A stretch of DNA of 64,000 nucleotides, taken from assembly GCF_021728415.1 (NCBI RefSeq), contig NZ_JAKKDV010000005.1, positions 62,001 to 126,000 of the forward strand, read 5' to 3'. Positions within the stretch are counted from its first letter, which is position 1. Each line of letters begins with the position of its first letter. Positions 1 to 8,195 of the stretch are shown here, one piece after another. The notes under the pieces were generated by a model. It was not told the DNA's origin, searched no databases, and saw nothing but the letters and a program-made list of their open reading frames with translations. Position numbers and translations under genes: made by a program. The stretch comes from Flaviramulus multivorans. Lineage in GTDB: Bacteria; Bacteroidota; Bacteroidia; Flavobacteriales; Flavobacteriaceae.

Positions 1-485
1 TTATTGGCCTTAACAAAACAGGGCAGTCCTACTTTGTTTATAATAGCATCTTTATCAACCGTATCACCTAAATTTAAGTAATAGGATTCAGCAGTTTTTA
101 TGCCATAGGGTTTCAACACGCTTAAACAATCTCTCTTATTAAAGGTTAAACTTGCTTGGTACATGTTACAGCTAGTGTGCGGTATGTTAAGTAACTCAAA
201 ATACCCTTGCATAAAACCATCTTCTCCAGGCGACCCATGTATAGCGTTAAATACACAATCAAATGTAATTTTCGAATTATTTACTGTTGCCGAGAAATCA
301 TTTTTATCAATTGGGAATTCTTTATCATTAGCATCTACATAAACCCATTTATTTTTGAAAATATGAATACGATATGCGTTATATTTTGAGGCATCAAGCG
401 TTTCGTAAACAACGTTTCCGCTCTTTAAAGAAATTTGATATTCGCTGGAATATCCTCCCATAATTATGGCTATATTTTTTTTCAT
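1..485 (-). CDS. ddl: D-alanine--D-alanine ligase, 3' part missing
   Basis: Cytoplasmic ATP-dependent ligase that makes the D-Ala-D-Ala dipeptide of peptidoglycan. Only the first 161 codons are in the window; the gene runs off the left edge. Reading from the ATG at 485, the protein begins MKKNIAIIMGGYSSEYQISL, and near residue 85 has HGSPGEDG, both hallmarks of the Ddl N-terminal domain (substrate-binding glycine loop and the HGxxGEDG motif). The ATP-grasp domain would follow but lies outside. It is divergent from the PASTA-domain gene; in flavobacteria ddl, PASTA protein and RluD-type synthase commonly sit together, which fits. Confidence in the family is high; completeness cannot be judged. 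Confidence 0.93.
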   Translation of the reverse strand, partial: MKKNIAIIMGGYSSEYQISLKSGNVVYETLDASKYNAYRIHIFKNKWVYVDANDKEFPIDKNDFSATVNNSKITFDCVFNAIHGSPGEDGFMQGYFELLNIPHTSCNMYQASLTFNKRDCLSVLKPYGIKTAESYYLNLGDTVDKDAIINKVGLPCFVKAN

Positions 486-595
486 TAAAAATGAATTAAG
501 TAAATATCAATCTAAAACCAACAATAAAACGTATCTATAATTAGTTAAGCTAAAATATCATATAAATTGCAAAAGAAAAAACAGTTCTGTTTTTA

Positions 596-603
596 TATAT
601 TTG
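596..603 (+). promoter_or_regulatory. Bacteroidota -7 promoter box for the PASTA gene
   Basis: TATATTTG matches TAnnTTTG exactly. Transcription would start near 608-610, leaving a short leader before the ATG at 624. A TTG at 567-569 is the only -33-like element and is rather far (26 bp). The position argues against the alternative TTG start codon at 609, which would be leaderless. Confidence 0.6.
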
Positions 604-623
604 CCTAATTGAAAATTCTTTAC

Positions 624-1181
624 ATGAGCATTATTAAATTTCTATCCAGTAAAACCTTTTTAAAACAAATTTTATTGGCAATTGCGGCAATAGTTGTGCT
701 ATGTTTTATCTTTTTAAGGTGGTTAAACATGACCACTAATCACGGAGATTTTGAAACCGTTCCTGATTTAAAAGGGAAATCTATTAATGTTGCTCAAGTA
801 GAATTGGAGGATAATAATTTAGTGATGCAAATTCAAGATTCGGCTAATTACAATCCAGATTATCCCAAGTTTTCAGTTATCGAGCAAGACCCTGTTGCTG
901 GGGCAAAAGTTAAAGAAGACCGAAAAATATACATTACTTTAAATCCCTCAGGTTATAGAAAAATAAGGGTTCCCGATGGATTGATTGATAAAACCTACCG
1001 TCAAGTAAAACCAACGCTTGAAGCTTTAGGTTTTAAAGTAGGGAAAATAACCTATGTTGATAATATTGGAAAAGACATGGTTTTAAAGTTATCACATCAA
1101 GGAACTACAATAGAATCTGGCGACAAATTACCTAAAACGTCTGTAATAGACTTGGTTCTAGGAAATGGTAACAGACCCTAA
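624..1181 (+). CDS. PASTA-domain membrane protein
   Basis: Single-pass inner-membrane protein of about 185 residues with a short cytoplasmic N-terminus, one transmembrane segment at about residues 14-34 (LLAIAAIVVLCFIFL), then two tandem PASTA repeats (about 45-107 and 110-180). PASTA domains bind muropeptides in Gram-positive kinases and PBPs; here there is no kinase or transpeptidase, as is usual for this Bacteroidota family, whose exact role is unknown. An in-frame TTG at 609 exists, but the promoter box at 596-603 favours the ATG at 624. The stop is 2 bp before the pseudouridine synthase gene, so the two are co-transcribed; ddl is divergent, suggesting an envelope-growth context. Confidence 0.85.
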   Translation: MSIIKFLSSKTFLKQILLAIAAIVVLCFIFLRWLNMTTNHGDFETVPDLKGKSINVAQVELEDNNLVMQIQDSANYNPDYPKFSVIEQDPVAGAKVKEDRKIYITLNPSGYRKIRVPDGLIDKTYRQVKPTLEALGFKVGKITYVDNIGKDMVLKLSHQGTTIESGDKLPKTSVIDLVLGNGNRP

Positions 1182-1183
1182 CA

Positions 1184-2224
1184 ATGGAAGACAATACACA
1201 GCAATTTCCAGATGAAGAAAGCGACCTTTATGAACATTATGCGTTTACAGTAGAGAAAGGCCAAACACCACTTCGAATAGATAAATATTTGATGAATTTT
1301 GTTGAAAATGCTACTCGAAACAAAATTCAGGCAGCTGCGAAAAACGGAAGTATTTTTGTTAATGGTGTTACCGTTAAATCAAATTACAAAGTAAAACCTC
1401 TTGATAATATTCGTGTACTTTTTACGCATCCTCCATATGAAAACTTATTAATTGGAGAGGATATTGATATAGATGTAGTGTATGAAGATGACACGCTTTT
1501 AGTGGTGAATAAACCTGCCGGTATGGTGGTACACCCTGGTCATGGAAACTATTCAGGAACTTTAATAAATGCATTAATTCATCGGTTTGATAATTTACCG
1601 AACAACTCCAGTGAACGACCTGGTTTGGTACACAGAATTGATAAGGATACAAGCGGACTTTTAGTGATTGCAAAAACCGAACATGCTATGGCAGAGTTAT
1701 CATTACAATTTGCCGAAAAAACCAGTGAACGCGAGTATGTAGCTTTAGTTTGGGGAAATATAGAAGAGGACGAAGGCACTATTGAAGGTAATATTGGGCG
1801 TCATCCAAAAAACCGATTGCAAAACACGGTGTTTCTAGATGATGATGCAGAAAAAGGCAAACCAGCTGTTACCCATTATAAAGTTTTAGAACGTTTGGGT
1901 TATGTAACGCTAGTTTCATGTAAATTAGAAACTGGGCGTACACACCAAATTCGAGTACATATGAAACATATTGGGCATACATTGTTTAATGATGAGCGCT
2001 ATGGTGGTGATAAAATATTAAAAGGAACCACGTTTACAAAATACAAGCAATTTGTAGAAAATTGTTTTAAGGTATTACCAAGACAAGCATTACATGCTAA
2101 AACATTAGGGTTTAAACATCCTAAAACAGGTGAGTTTTTAAGGTTTGATACACCAATTCCAGAGGATATGCTACAGTGTATTGAAAAGTGGAAAATTTAT
2201 TCGAAACATCAAGAGTTAGAGTAA
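1184..2224 (+). CDS. rluD: RluD/RluA-family 23S rRNA pseudouridine synthase
   Basis: Converts specific uridines in 23S rRNA to pseudouridine (RluD targets helix 69). The 346-residue protein has an N-terminal S4 RNA-binding domain (about 28-85) and a catalytic domain containing GLVHRIDKDTSGLLV, in which D153 is the expected catalytic aspartate; the later RTHQIRVH motif is also typical. Length fits RluD. The ATG is 2 bp after the PASTA gene stop. RluC or RluA specificity cannot be excluded from sequence alone, but S4 plus synteny with ddl and the PASTA gene favours RluD. It converges with the anti-sigma gene. Confidence 0.88.
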   Translation: MEDNTQQFPDEESDLYEHYAFTVEKGQTPLRIDKYLMNFVENATRNKIQAAAKNGSIFVNGVTVKSNYKVKPLDNIRVLFTHPPYENLLIGEDIDIDVVYEDDTLLVVNKPAGMVVHPGHGNYSGTLINALIHRFDNLPNNSSERPGLVHRIDKDTSGLLVIAKTEHAMAELSLQFAEKTSEREYVALVWGNIEEDEGTIEGNIGRHPKNRLQNTVFLDDDAEKGKPAVTHYKVLERLGYVTLVSCKLETGRTHQIRVHMKHIGHTLFNDERYGGDKILKGTTFTKYKQFVENCFKVLPRQALHAKTLGFKHPKTGEFLRFDTPIPEDMLQCIEKWKIYSKHQELE

Positions 2225-2378
2225 ATACTTAATAGGTATTGAATGCTAACGAAATAGGTAAAGTAATCCTTTTTTAAAAGTTATTTTTTAGCACAATATT
2301 TTAATCCAAAGTCTTTGAAAAAGAGGTAGAATATTAGTTGTATCTTCAATAACTAAAATATGATTTTAGAAGATTGTT

Positions 2379-3182
2379 TTATGATGCACTAACAACACCA
2401 AGTGTGTAAAGTTGCTCCATGGTAGGTGTTTCACTTCCACCAGCTGGCTCTAATGTAATACCAAAGGCTTCACTTTCGTTGGCATTTTCAATTTCAAAAA
2501 TCTTATTAGTGTCGGTAACAAAATCATCAATAGTTCCTAAACTTGTTGGTGTAAGTGGACTCAATTTCAAAGACCAAACTTGGTATACTTTTCCTTCTGG
2601 AGGTTCTGGCAGTCCTTGTGCATCTAAGAAAATACGATTAGAATTCTTATCCCAATATACTCGCGCATAAGTACTTTCAAAATTACCTTGACCCGCCAAT
2701 GGCACTTTTATAATATTATCATCACGTAAAACAGATATTAGAGTATTGGCTTCTTCCAAACTATTTTTAGCATTTTCAATTTGAGTTTCTAATAACTCTT
2801 GCTGTGTTTCGGCAATTTGAACATCAGATTTTAATGTGTTATTCTGATTAATTGTCCATAACAATCCAAGTCCTAAAACAATGGATGCTGCCCATCCTGT
2901 GTAAGTCAACCAGTTATATTTAGTTTTCGCTATGGAGATAACTTTAGTTTCATCTTCACTAAAGCCTAATTTGTTTTTTATATTTTGGAAAGTATCGATA
3001 TTTGTTTTTTGTGATACCGAAGCAGTTAATTTTACTATAGAACCTTCAATTTCTAAAACTTCTTTGCGTATTTCAGGATATTGTTGCATCAAATCATACA
3101 CTTCCTTATTTTCTTTTTCAGAAAGTGCCCCAGCTACGTACAGCTCTAAAATTCCAGATTCTATGTAGGCTTTAATATCCAT
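2379..3182 (-). CDS. RskA-type anti-sigma factor
   Basis: Membrane anti-sigma factor of 267 residues expected to bind and inhibit the ECF sigma factor encoded just upstream (1 bp gap). The N-terminus (about 1-75) resembles the anti-sigma helical domain; a transmembrane helix lies at about 90-110 (WLTYTGWAASIVLGLGLLW), followed by a periplasmic coiled coil (about 112-155) and a C-terminal anti-sigma-K domain with the typical VYQVWSL and GITLEPAGGSETPT stretches. In flavobacteria such pairs often sit next to secreted redox or stress proteins; here sodC is upstream but separated by a strong hairpin. The inducing signal is unknown. Confidence 0.88.
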   Translation of the reverse strand: MDIKAYIESGILELYVAGALSEKENKEVYDLMQQYPEIRKEVLEIEGSIVKLTASVSQKTNIDTFQNIKNKLGFSEDETKVISIAKTKYNWLTYTGWAASIVLGLGLLWTINQNNTLKSDVQIAETQQELLETQIENAKNSLEEANTLISVLRDDNIIKVPLAGQGNFESTYARVYWDKNSNRIFLDAQGLPEPPEGKVYQVWSLKLSPLTPTSLGTIDDFVTDTNKIFEIENANESEAFGITLEPAGGSETPTMEQLYTLGVVSAS

Positions 3183-3183
3183 T

Positions 3184-3714
3184 TTAATTTAACACCAATT
3201 TTCTTAACTCACTTATACAATTTCTGTTCCTAGTTTTTATTGTACCAATAGGCATATTTAGTTCTTCAGATGCTTCTACCTGAGTATATCCTTTAAAGTA
3301 TAAAAGTTCAATAACTGCTTTACATTTTTCAGCAAGTTTACTAACAAACTTTTTTATACCAATGGCGTCGGTTGAATTATCCAAACTTTCACTAGTTTCA
3401 AGTATATCTACGAAAAAATCTGAATTAAGGTTTTGTTTTGTTTTTTTGAAGGCCTTTGAGCGCGTTTTATCTATAGCTGCATTTCGCGCAATATTTAAAA
3501 TCCACGTAAAAAAACGTCCTTTTTCAGCTGAGTAATTACTAGCATTATGCCATGCTTTTATAAAAACATCTTGCATCACTTCTTCAGCTATATCATTATC
3601 TCGTACAATATTGAATATAACTCCCTGCATACTTTCACGATACATGTTGTATAGTGATTCGAAAGCTTTTTCATCTTTCTGTTTAAATTTTTCTACGAGA
3701 GCTTCTAATTGCAT
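3184..3714 (-). CDS. ECF RNA polymerase sigma factor
   Basis: Sigma-70 family group 4 factor, 176 residues, with region 2 (about 10-80, including EEVMQDVFIKAWHNA) and region 4 (about 115-170, ending in the helix-turn-helix QVEASEELNMPIGTIKTRNR). It lacks regions 1 and 3, as expected for ECF sigmas. It is the first gene of a two-gene operon with the RskA-like anti-sigma factor 1 bp downstream. A one-mismatch -7 box (TATTTTCG, 3732-3739) precedes it. Its regulon is unknown; autoregulation is usual for the class but is not shown here. Confidence 0.92.
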   Translation of the reverse strand: MQLEALVEKFKQKDEKAFESLYNMYRESMQGVIFNIVRDNDIAEEVMQDVFIKAWHNASNYSAEKGRFFTWILNIARNAAIDKTRSKAFKKTKQNLNSDFFVDILETSESLDNSTDAIGIKKFVSKLAEKCKAVIELLYFKGYTQVEASEELNMPIGTIKTRNRNCISELRKLVLN

Positions 3715-3748
3715 TTAATAAAATTATTTGTCGAAAATAACGAATATA

Positions 3749-3786
3749 AAATATAAAAGCTACAAAATTTTGTAGCTTTTATATTT
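3749..3786 (-). terminator. Perfect 38-bp palindrome, probable sodC terminator
   Basis: A perfect inverted repeat centred between 3767 and 3768 with the core GCTACAAAATTTTGTAGC and A/T-rich outer arms, 16 bp beyond the sodC stop. The outer T-rich arm can act as the U-tract. It insulates sodC from the ECF sigma operon, and could be bidirectional in principle. Confidence 0.7.
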
Positions 3787-3801
3787 AGTTTTTTTTGGAG
3801 A

Positions 3802-4371
3802 TTACTCAATAATGCCTGCGCAACTAACTCTTCCACCGGCATCGCCAGTTGGTTGGGTTGTAAAATCGTCCACTCCAGCATGTACAATGATGCCTTTTCC
3901 AATAATGTTTTTGGTATCATCATCACAACCGATGCACCATGCATCTGTAGAAAACTCGACCGTAGCATTACCATTTTCATCAGCAGTAAAATTACCTATA
4001 TCACCTTTGTGGTATCCTGTTTCTGCGCCCCATTTTCCATGTGGTTGCGCAGTAGGGTTCCAATGGCCTCCAGTTGATGTTCCATCAGGAGATGAGCAAT
4101 CCGAAGATGCATGAATATGAATAGCATGAACTCCAGGTTCTGCACCAGTTATTGATGCTACCATGTTTACAGTACCGTTTTCTTCAGTAAAAACAACACT
4201 TCCACTTACATTGCTATCACTTTTAGGGCTCAATCCAACAGTAAGGGTTTTGGAAATATTAGTTTCAACTTCTATAATTTCATTTTCAACAACTTCAGTG
4301 TCTTTTTTATTTTGTTTACATGCCACAACACTTAAAGCTAAGGCTAGTAAAAGAAGACTTATTTTTTTCAT
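3802..4371 (-). CDS. sodC: Cu-Zn superoxide dismutase, lipoprotein
   Basis: Dismutates superoxide in the periplasm or at the envelope. The signal peptide ends in a lipobox with Cys18 (LALSVVAC), so the 189-residue enzyme should be lipid-anchored. Metal ligands are visible: H85 and H87 (HIH), bridging H103 in GGHWNP, zinc ligands H111, H121 and D124, and copper ligand H164 (VHAG). C92 and C184 would form the conserved disulfide. An additional CxxC (C146, C149, in AWCIGC) is not part of the classical core. It has its own strong terminator and is divergent from hemN, so it is transcribed alone. Confidence 0.93.
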   Translation of the reverse strand: MKKISLLLLALALSVVACKQNKKDTEVVENEIIEVETNISKTLTVGLSPKSDSNVSGSVVFTEENGTVNMVASITGAEPGVHAIHIHASSDCSSPDGTSTGGHWNPTAQPHGKWGAETGYHKGDIGNFTADENGNATVEFSTDAWCIGCDDDTKNIIGKGIIVHAGVDDFTTQPTGDAGGRVSCAGIIE

Positions 4372-4436
4372 TTTTCTTTTATTTTTTGATTTATCCGAAA
4401 GTTAAGAGAATAATATACCAATTGCAAATATTAGAC

Positions 4437-4450
4437 ATGACATATATCAT
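4437..4450 (+). promoter_or_regulatory. Fnr-type operator upstream of hemN
   Basis: ATGACATATATCAT, a TGA-N6-TCA dyad. It is the exact reverse complement of the site at 21458-21471 beside the Crp/Fnr gene. 22 bp separate it from the hemN -7 box, putting its centre near -42 from the predicted start, the class II activator position. Confidence 0.75.
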
Positions 4451-4472
4451 ATTTTTAGATTTTATAATCATA

Positions 4473-4480
4473 TAATTTTG
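4473..4480 (+). promoter_or_regulatory. -7 promoter box of hemN
   Basis: TAATTTTG, an exact TAnnTTTG match, 17 bp before the hemN ATG. It sits 22 bp downstream of the Fnr-type operator, the spacing seen at three further promoters in this window. Confidence 0.7.
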
Positions 4481-4497
4481 AATTATAAATGTAAGGT

Positions 4498-5862
4498 ATG
4501 TTAAATTCTTTAGTAAATAAATACAATGTAGCGGGTCCTCGCTATACAAGTTATCCAACGGTTCCCTATTGGAATCAAGATATGTTTTCATTAAAAAAGT
4601 GGAAATCTTCTTTAATAGAATCATTTAAGGAAAGTAATAGTAAGGAAGGAATAAGCATATATATACATTTACCTTTTTGTGAAAGCATGTGTACTTTTTG
4701 TGGATGCCATAAACGCATTACTAAACAACATAGTGTTGAAAACCCATATATTAAAGCTGTTTTAAAGGAATGGAATTTATACCTTAAACTATTTAACGAG
4801 CGTCCTATTATTAAAGAATTACATCTTGGAGGTGGAACACCTACGTTTTTTAGCCCTGAAAATTTAAAATATCTTATTTCTGAAATTTTAAGGACTTCGA
4901 GTTTAGCCGAAAATTATGAATTCAGCTTTGAAGGACACCCAAATAATACCACAAAAGAACATTTAAAAGCCCTTTACGATGTAGGATTTAGGCGGGTAAG
5001 TTATGGTGTGCAAGATTATAATGAAACTGTACAAAAAGCTATAAATAGAGTACAACCTTATGAAAATGTAAAACGAGCCACTGATATAGCTCGAGACATT
5101 GGATATACCTCTGTAGGGCATGATATTATTTTTGGTTTACCGTTTCAAACATTAGACCACATTAAAGATACCATTTTAAAAACCAAAGCATTACTCCCAG
5201 ATAGGTTGGCATTTTACAGTTATGCCCATGTGCCGTGGATAAAAGGAAATGGCCAGCGAGGTTTTAGAGATGAAGATTTACCTACACCTCAATTAAAACG
5301 AGAGCAATATCAAATAGGGAAACAACTTTTATCTGAAGTAGGATATGTTGAGGTTGGGATGGATCATTTTGCACTTCCTACAGATACCTTGTATCAATCT
5401 ATGGCTGAAGGGAATTTACATAGAAATTTTATGGGTTATACCGCCTCAAAAACTCAGCTAATGGTTGGGTTAGGTGTCTCCGCAATTAGTGATTCTTGGT
5501 ATGGTTTTGCTCAAAATGAAAAAGGTATTGAGGCTTATTATCATTTATTAAATGAGAATATTTTACCTGTTTTTAGAGGGTATATATTAAATAATGAGGA
5601 TTTAATCATACGCAAGCATATTCTTAATTTGATGTGTCGCTTTAAAACCTCATGGACAGATAGAAGCCTTTATTTTAAAGAACTACCCGAGGTGTTAATT
5701 CGATTGGAGGAGATGAAAAAAGATGGTTTACTCAATATAAACCCTAATAGTATTGAAGTAAGTAAAAAAGGTCAGCCCTTTGTTAGAAATATTTGTATGG
5801 CTTTTGATTTGTTATTGCAACGAAAACAGCCCCATACCCAATTGTTTTCAATGACTATTTAA
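4498..5862 (+). CDS. hemN: Oxygen-independent coproporphyrinogen III oxidase
   Basis: Radical SAM enzyme that decarboxylates coproporphyrinogen III to protoporphyrinogen IX without oxygen, giving haem under low oxygen. The N-terminal NKYNVAGPRYTSYPT stretch is a HemN hallmark that separates it from HemW. The [4Fe-4S] cysteines are C61, C65 and C68 (CxxxCxxC) with C70 following, as in E. coli HemN. Its 454 residues match the family. An Fnr-type operator and -7 box precede it, and the regulator is 17 kb away in the same window along with the haem-rich cbb3 oxidase, so haem supply and oxidase production are probably induced together. The usp gene follows after 79 bp and may be co-transcribed. 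Confidence 0.96.
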   Translation: MLNSLVNKYNVAGPRYTSYPTVPYWNQDMFSLKKWKSSLIESFKESNSKEGISIYIHLPFCESMCTFCGCHKRITKQHSVENPYIKAVLKEWNLYLKLFNERPIIKELHLGGGTPTFFSPENLKYLISEILRTSSLAENYEFSFEGHPNNTTKEHLKALYDVGFRRVSYGVQDYNETVQKAINRVQPYENVKRATDIARDIGYTSVGHDIIFGLPFQTLDHIKDTILKTKALLPDRLAFYSYAHVPWIKGNGQRGFRDEDLPTPQLKREQYQIGKQLLSEVGYVEVGMDHFALPTDTLYQSMAEGNLHRNFMGYTASKTQLMVGLGVSAISDSWYGFAQNEKGIEAYYHLLNENILPVFRGYILNNEDLIIRKHILNLMCRFKTSWTDRSLYFKELPEVLIRLEEMKKDGLLNINPNSIEVSKKGQPFVRNICMAFDLLLQRKQPHTQLFSMTI

Positions 5863-5941
5863 CTGAGGAAATCCGAAAGTCATTTTAGTAAAGGGCATAT
5901 TAATTATTCTCATAAAAGAGAGAATCTAAAACCTAGAAATC

Positions 5942-6775
5942 ATGAAAAAAATTATTGTACCAGTAGATTTTAGTGAACACTCTGAATATGCATTAAAGAC
6001 GGCTGCTAAACTTGCCAAAAAATATGATGCCGAGGTTTTGGCTTTACATATGTTGGAAATGTCCGAATTAGTGCTAACCGCTTCAGAAGGACTTCAATAT
6101 GAAAAAGCAAGTTTTTTTATTAAACTATCAGAAAAGAAATTCGAAACCTTTTTAAATAAACCGTATTTAAAGGATATTAAAATCACTCCAATTATTAAAC
6201 ACTTTAAGGTGTTCAGCGAAGTTGATGAGGTTGCTAAAAAACATGATGCTAACCTCATAATAATGGGCTCTCATGGAACAAGTGGTATCAAAGAGCTTCT
6301 TATTGGGTCTAATACAGAACGTGTTGTTAGGAGTTCAGAAATTCCTGTTTTGGTTGTTAAAAACAAAAATATAGATGTGAATTTTGAAACGGTTGTGTTC
6401 GCTTGTGATTTTTTAGAAGAGTCTATTAAACCTTATATAAATGCTGTAAAAATGTTTGATAGTTTAAATGCGAAAATACATTTTGTTTATGTTAACTTAC
6501 CCAACGAACGTTTTCAAAGTTCTTTAGAAATCGAAAGAAAAGTGGTGAATTTTTTTACCAAAGCTGAGGGTAATTTAGATAAAATGAGTGATGTGCATTA
6601 TGTTTCAGATTATACAGTTGAGGAAGGGATTTTGAATTTTTCTAATAAAATGGGTGCTGATTTAATTGCAATGCCTACCCATGGGAAAAAAGGGTTAGCT
6701 CACTTTTTTCACGGTAGTGTTGGTGAAGATGTTGCTAATCATGCCACTTTACCGGTTATGACATTCAAGATTTAA
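5942..6775 (+). CDS. Universal stress protein, two tandem Usp domains
   Basis: Cytoplasmic 277-residue UspA-family protein with two Usp folds, about residues 1-140 and 145-277. The first carries the nucleotide-binding loop GSHGTSGIKELLIGSNTERV (G-x2-G-x9-G-S pattern); the second has THGKKGLAHFFHGSVGEDV, a related loop. Such proteins bind ATP and support survival under starvation or low oxygen. It follows hemN by 79 bp with no obvious terminator and no Fnr-type dyad of its own that I could see, so co-transcription from the hemN promoter is plausible but unproven. It converges with the tolC-like gene. Confidence 0.9.
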   Translation: MKKIIVPVDFSEHSEYALKTAAKLAKKYDAEVLALHMLEMSELVLTASEGLQYEKASFFIKLSEKKFETFLNKPYLKDIKITPIIKHFKVFSEVDEVAKKHDANLIIMGSHGTSGIKELLIGSNTERVVRSSEIPVLVVKNKNIDVNFETVVFACDFLEESIKPYINAVKMFDSLNAKIHFVYVNLPNERFQSSLEIERKVVNFFTKAEGNLDKMSDVHYVSDYTVEEGILNFSNKMGADLIAMPTHGKKGLAHFFHGSVGEDVANHATLPVMTFKI

Positions 6776-6800
6776 CATTTAGAAAATGCCTTAGTGAATG

Positions 6801-8195
6801 TTATTCAATAGGCGGTGCTAAAGCATTAAATAAAATGGCTTTGGTATTGAAAAAATCGTTTTCTAGTTCTATTGCTTTTAATTTAGCTTCTATAAGTTTA
6901 GACTCTCTAGAATTAACTAAAAACAACGAGCTTTCACCTAAGAGGAATTTGCGTTCCTCTGCTTTTAGCATTGTGTCATAGTCATTAACAATTACTCTAA
7001 GAAAATTATTCTGAGATGCAAAGGATTCTAGCTCTTGGCTTATTGCATTAATTTTATTTTTTAGAGAAACTTTGGTTGTTTGAATTTCAAATTGAGTATC
7101 CTGTATTTTGATTTTAGCCAATTTTAAATCACCACGTTCTTTTCTTAAAAAGAGTGGAAAGCTAATGCTTAAGCCACTTTTATAAGCAGATGTGCTAAAT
7201 GATCTTGCTATTTCGGGTGTTTCAGACAAAAAATTATATTGTAAATCTACTTTTGGTAGCAAGTTATTGAGTTTTAATCGCCTTTCAATATTTAAACTTT
7301 GAAGTTTGTAATCTAACGATTGGAGTTTTGGATGATTAACAATATCCATATTTTCAAGGTTTAAATCGGAAGTATTTAACGTTGCGTCTATAATTTGGAC
7401 AGTATTTACATCTGGAATCACATAATCATTAATTTCAATAGGTGTATCATCCTTAAGCCATAAATAATTTGATAGTTCTAATGACGATTTTATAAATTTT
7501 ATTCTCGATTTTTCCAAATTAAGCTTTCTATCATTTAATGCAATACGAGCTTCAATAGTATCTATAGCAGACATTTCGCCAACTTCATAATTCTTTTTAA
7601 TACCCTTAAATCGTATTTCGGCATTTATTAAAAAATCCTCATAAACGCGTTTTTCATTATAAGTTTTCAACCAATTAAAATAGGTTATTGTTGCTTCGTA
7701 TAAAATGTTGTTTACTAGCAATTGTCTGTCTGCCTGTGCTTGATTCACATATAATTTGGATTGTCTAAGCATAGCCATTCGCTTATTTGTTAAAAAACCA
7801 CGAGCTATAGAAACGGATACGCCCATACTGTATAAACCTTCATTGGGTAAGTTGGCTTCGGGGTTTAAGAAAACCCCATCATTCTCCTCAAAATTACCTT
7901 TGAATTCTACACCATACCAAGTGGGTATTTTGAAAGCGGCGTTTAGCTTATCATAATACTCCGTATTTTTAAACTTCTTCCTATCGTAATCAACTTCTAA
8001 CTTAGGGTCGAAAGCGCCTCTAGCTTTTAAAAGTTCGGCTTCGCTTTCATTGATTAATAGATTAGCTTGTTTTACAATAGGATGAAATGTTTTTACATAC
8101 CCTAAATACTCTGATAAGCTAATAACTGTTGTACTATCTTGGGCAATTACAGCTGTGCTAAAAAATAATATTATTTTTAAAAGAAATAGTCTCAT
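6801..8195 (-). CDS. TolC-family outer-membrane efflux protein
   Basis: Outer-membrane channel of 464 residues, the exit duct of a tripartite exporter. A signal peptide (about 1-18, ending AVIAQ) is followed by two long helical repeats typical of OEP domains, with LTNKR and QADRQLLVNNILYEA around residues 130-170 and a second helical set near 360-440. It is the last gene of the TetR-ABC-HlyD-TolC operon; its ATG overlaps the HlyD stop (TAATG), implying translational coupling. Substrate unknown. Sequence identity among TolC proteins is low, so the assignment leans on helical pattern plus operon context. Confidence 0.85.
   Translation of the reverse strand: MRLFLLKIILFFSTAVIAQDSTTVISLSEYLGYVKTFHPIVKQANLLINESEAELLKARGAFDPKLEVDYDRKKFKNTEYYDKLNAAFKIPTWYGVEFKGNFEENDGVFLNPEANLPNEGLYSMGVSVSIARGFLTNKRMAMLRQSKLYVNQAQADRQLLVNNILYEATITYFNWLKTYNEKRVYEDFLINAEIRFKGIKKNYEVGEMSAIDTIEARIALNDRKLNLEKSRIKFIKSSLELSNYLWLKDDTPIEINDYVIPDVNTVQIIDATLNTSDLNLENMDIVNHPKLQSLDYKLQSLNIERRLKLNNLLPKVDLQYNFLSETPEIARSFSTSAYKSGLSISFPLFLRKERGDLKLAKIKIQDTQFEIQTTKVSLKNKINAISQELESFASQNNFLRVIVNDYDTMLKAEERKFLLGESSLFLVNSRESKLIEAKLKAIELENDFFNTKAILFNALAPPIE

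Noticed and set aside
207-389. Small open frame of 60 codons on the + strand
   Set aside because: Lies antisense to the clear ddl coding frame and has a low-complexity AT-driven sequence; a shadow.
3705-3980. Open frame overlapping the 3' end of sodC and its terminator
   Set aside because: Different frame of sodC, whose ligand motifs are intact in the main frame; no independent start signal.
5863-5941. Possible separate Fnr-type site in front of the usp gene
   Set aside because: Only a lone GTCAT half-site (AAAGTCATTTTA) is present; no dyad and no -7 box at 22 bp.
6773-6800. AACATT/AATGTT inverted repeat between usp and the tolC-like gene
   Set aside because: Six-bp arms, long loop and no T run; no more than expected in AT-rich DNA.
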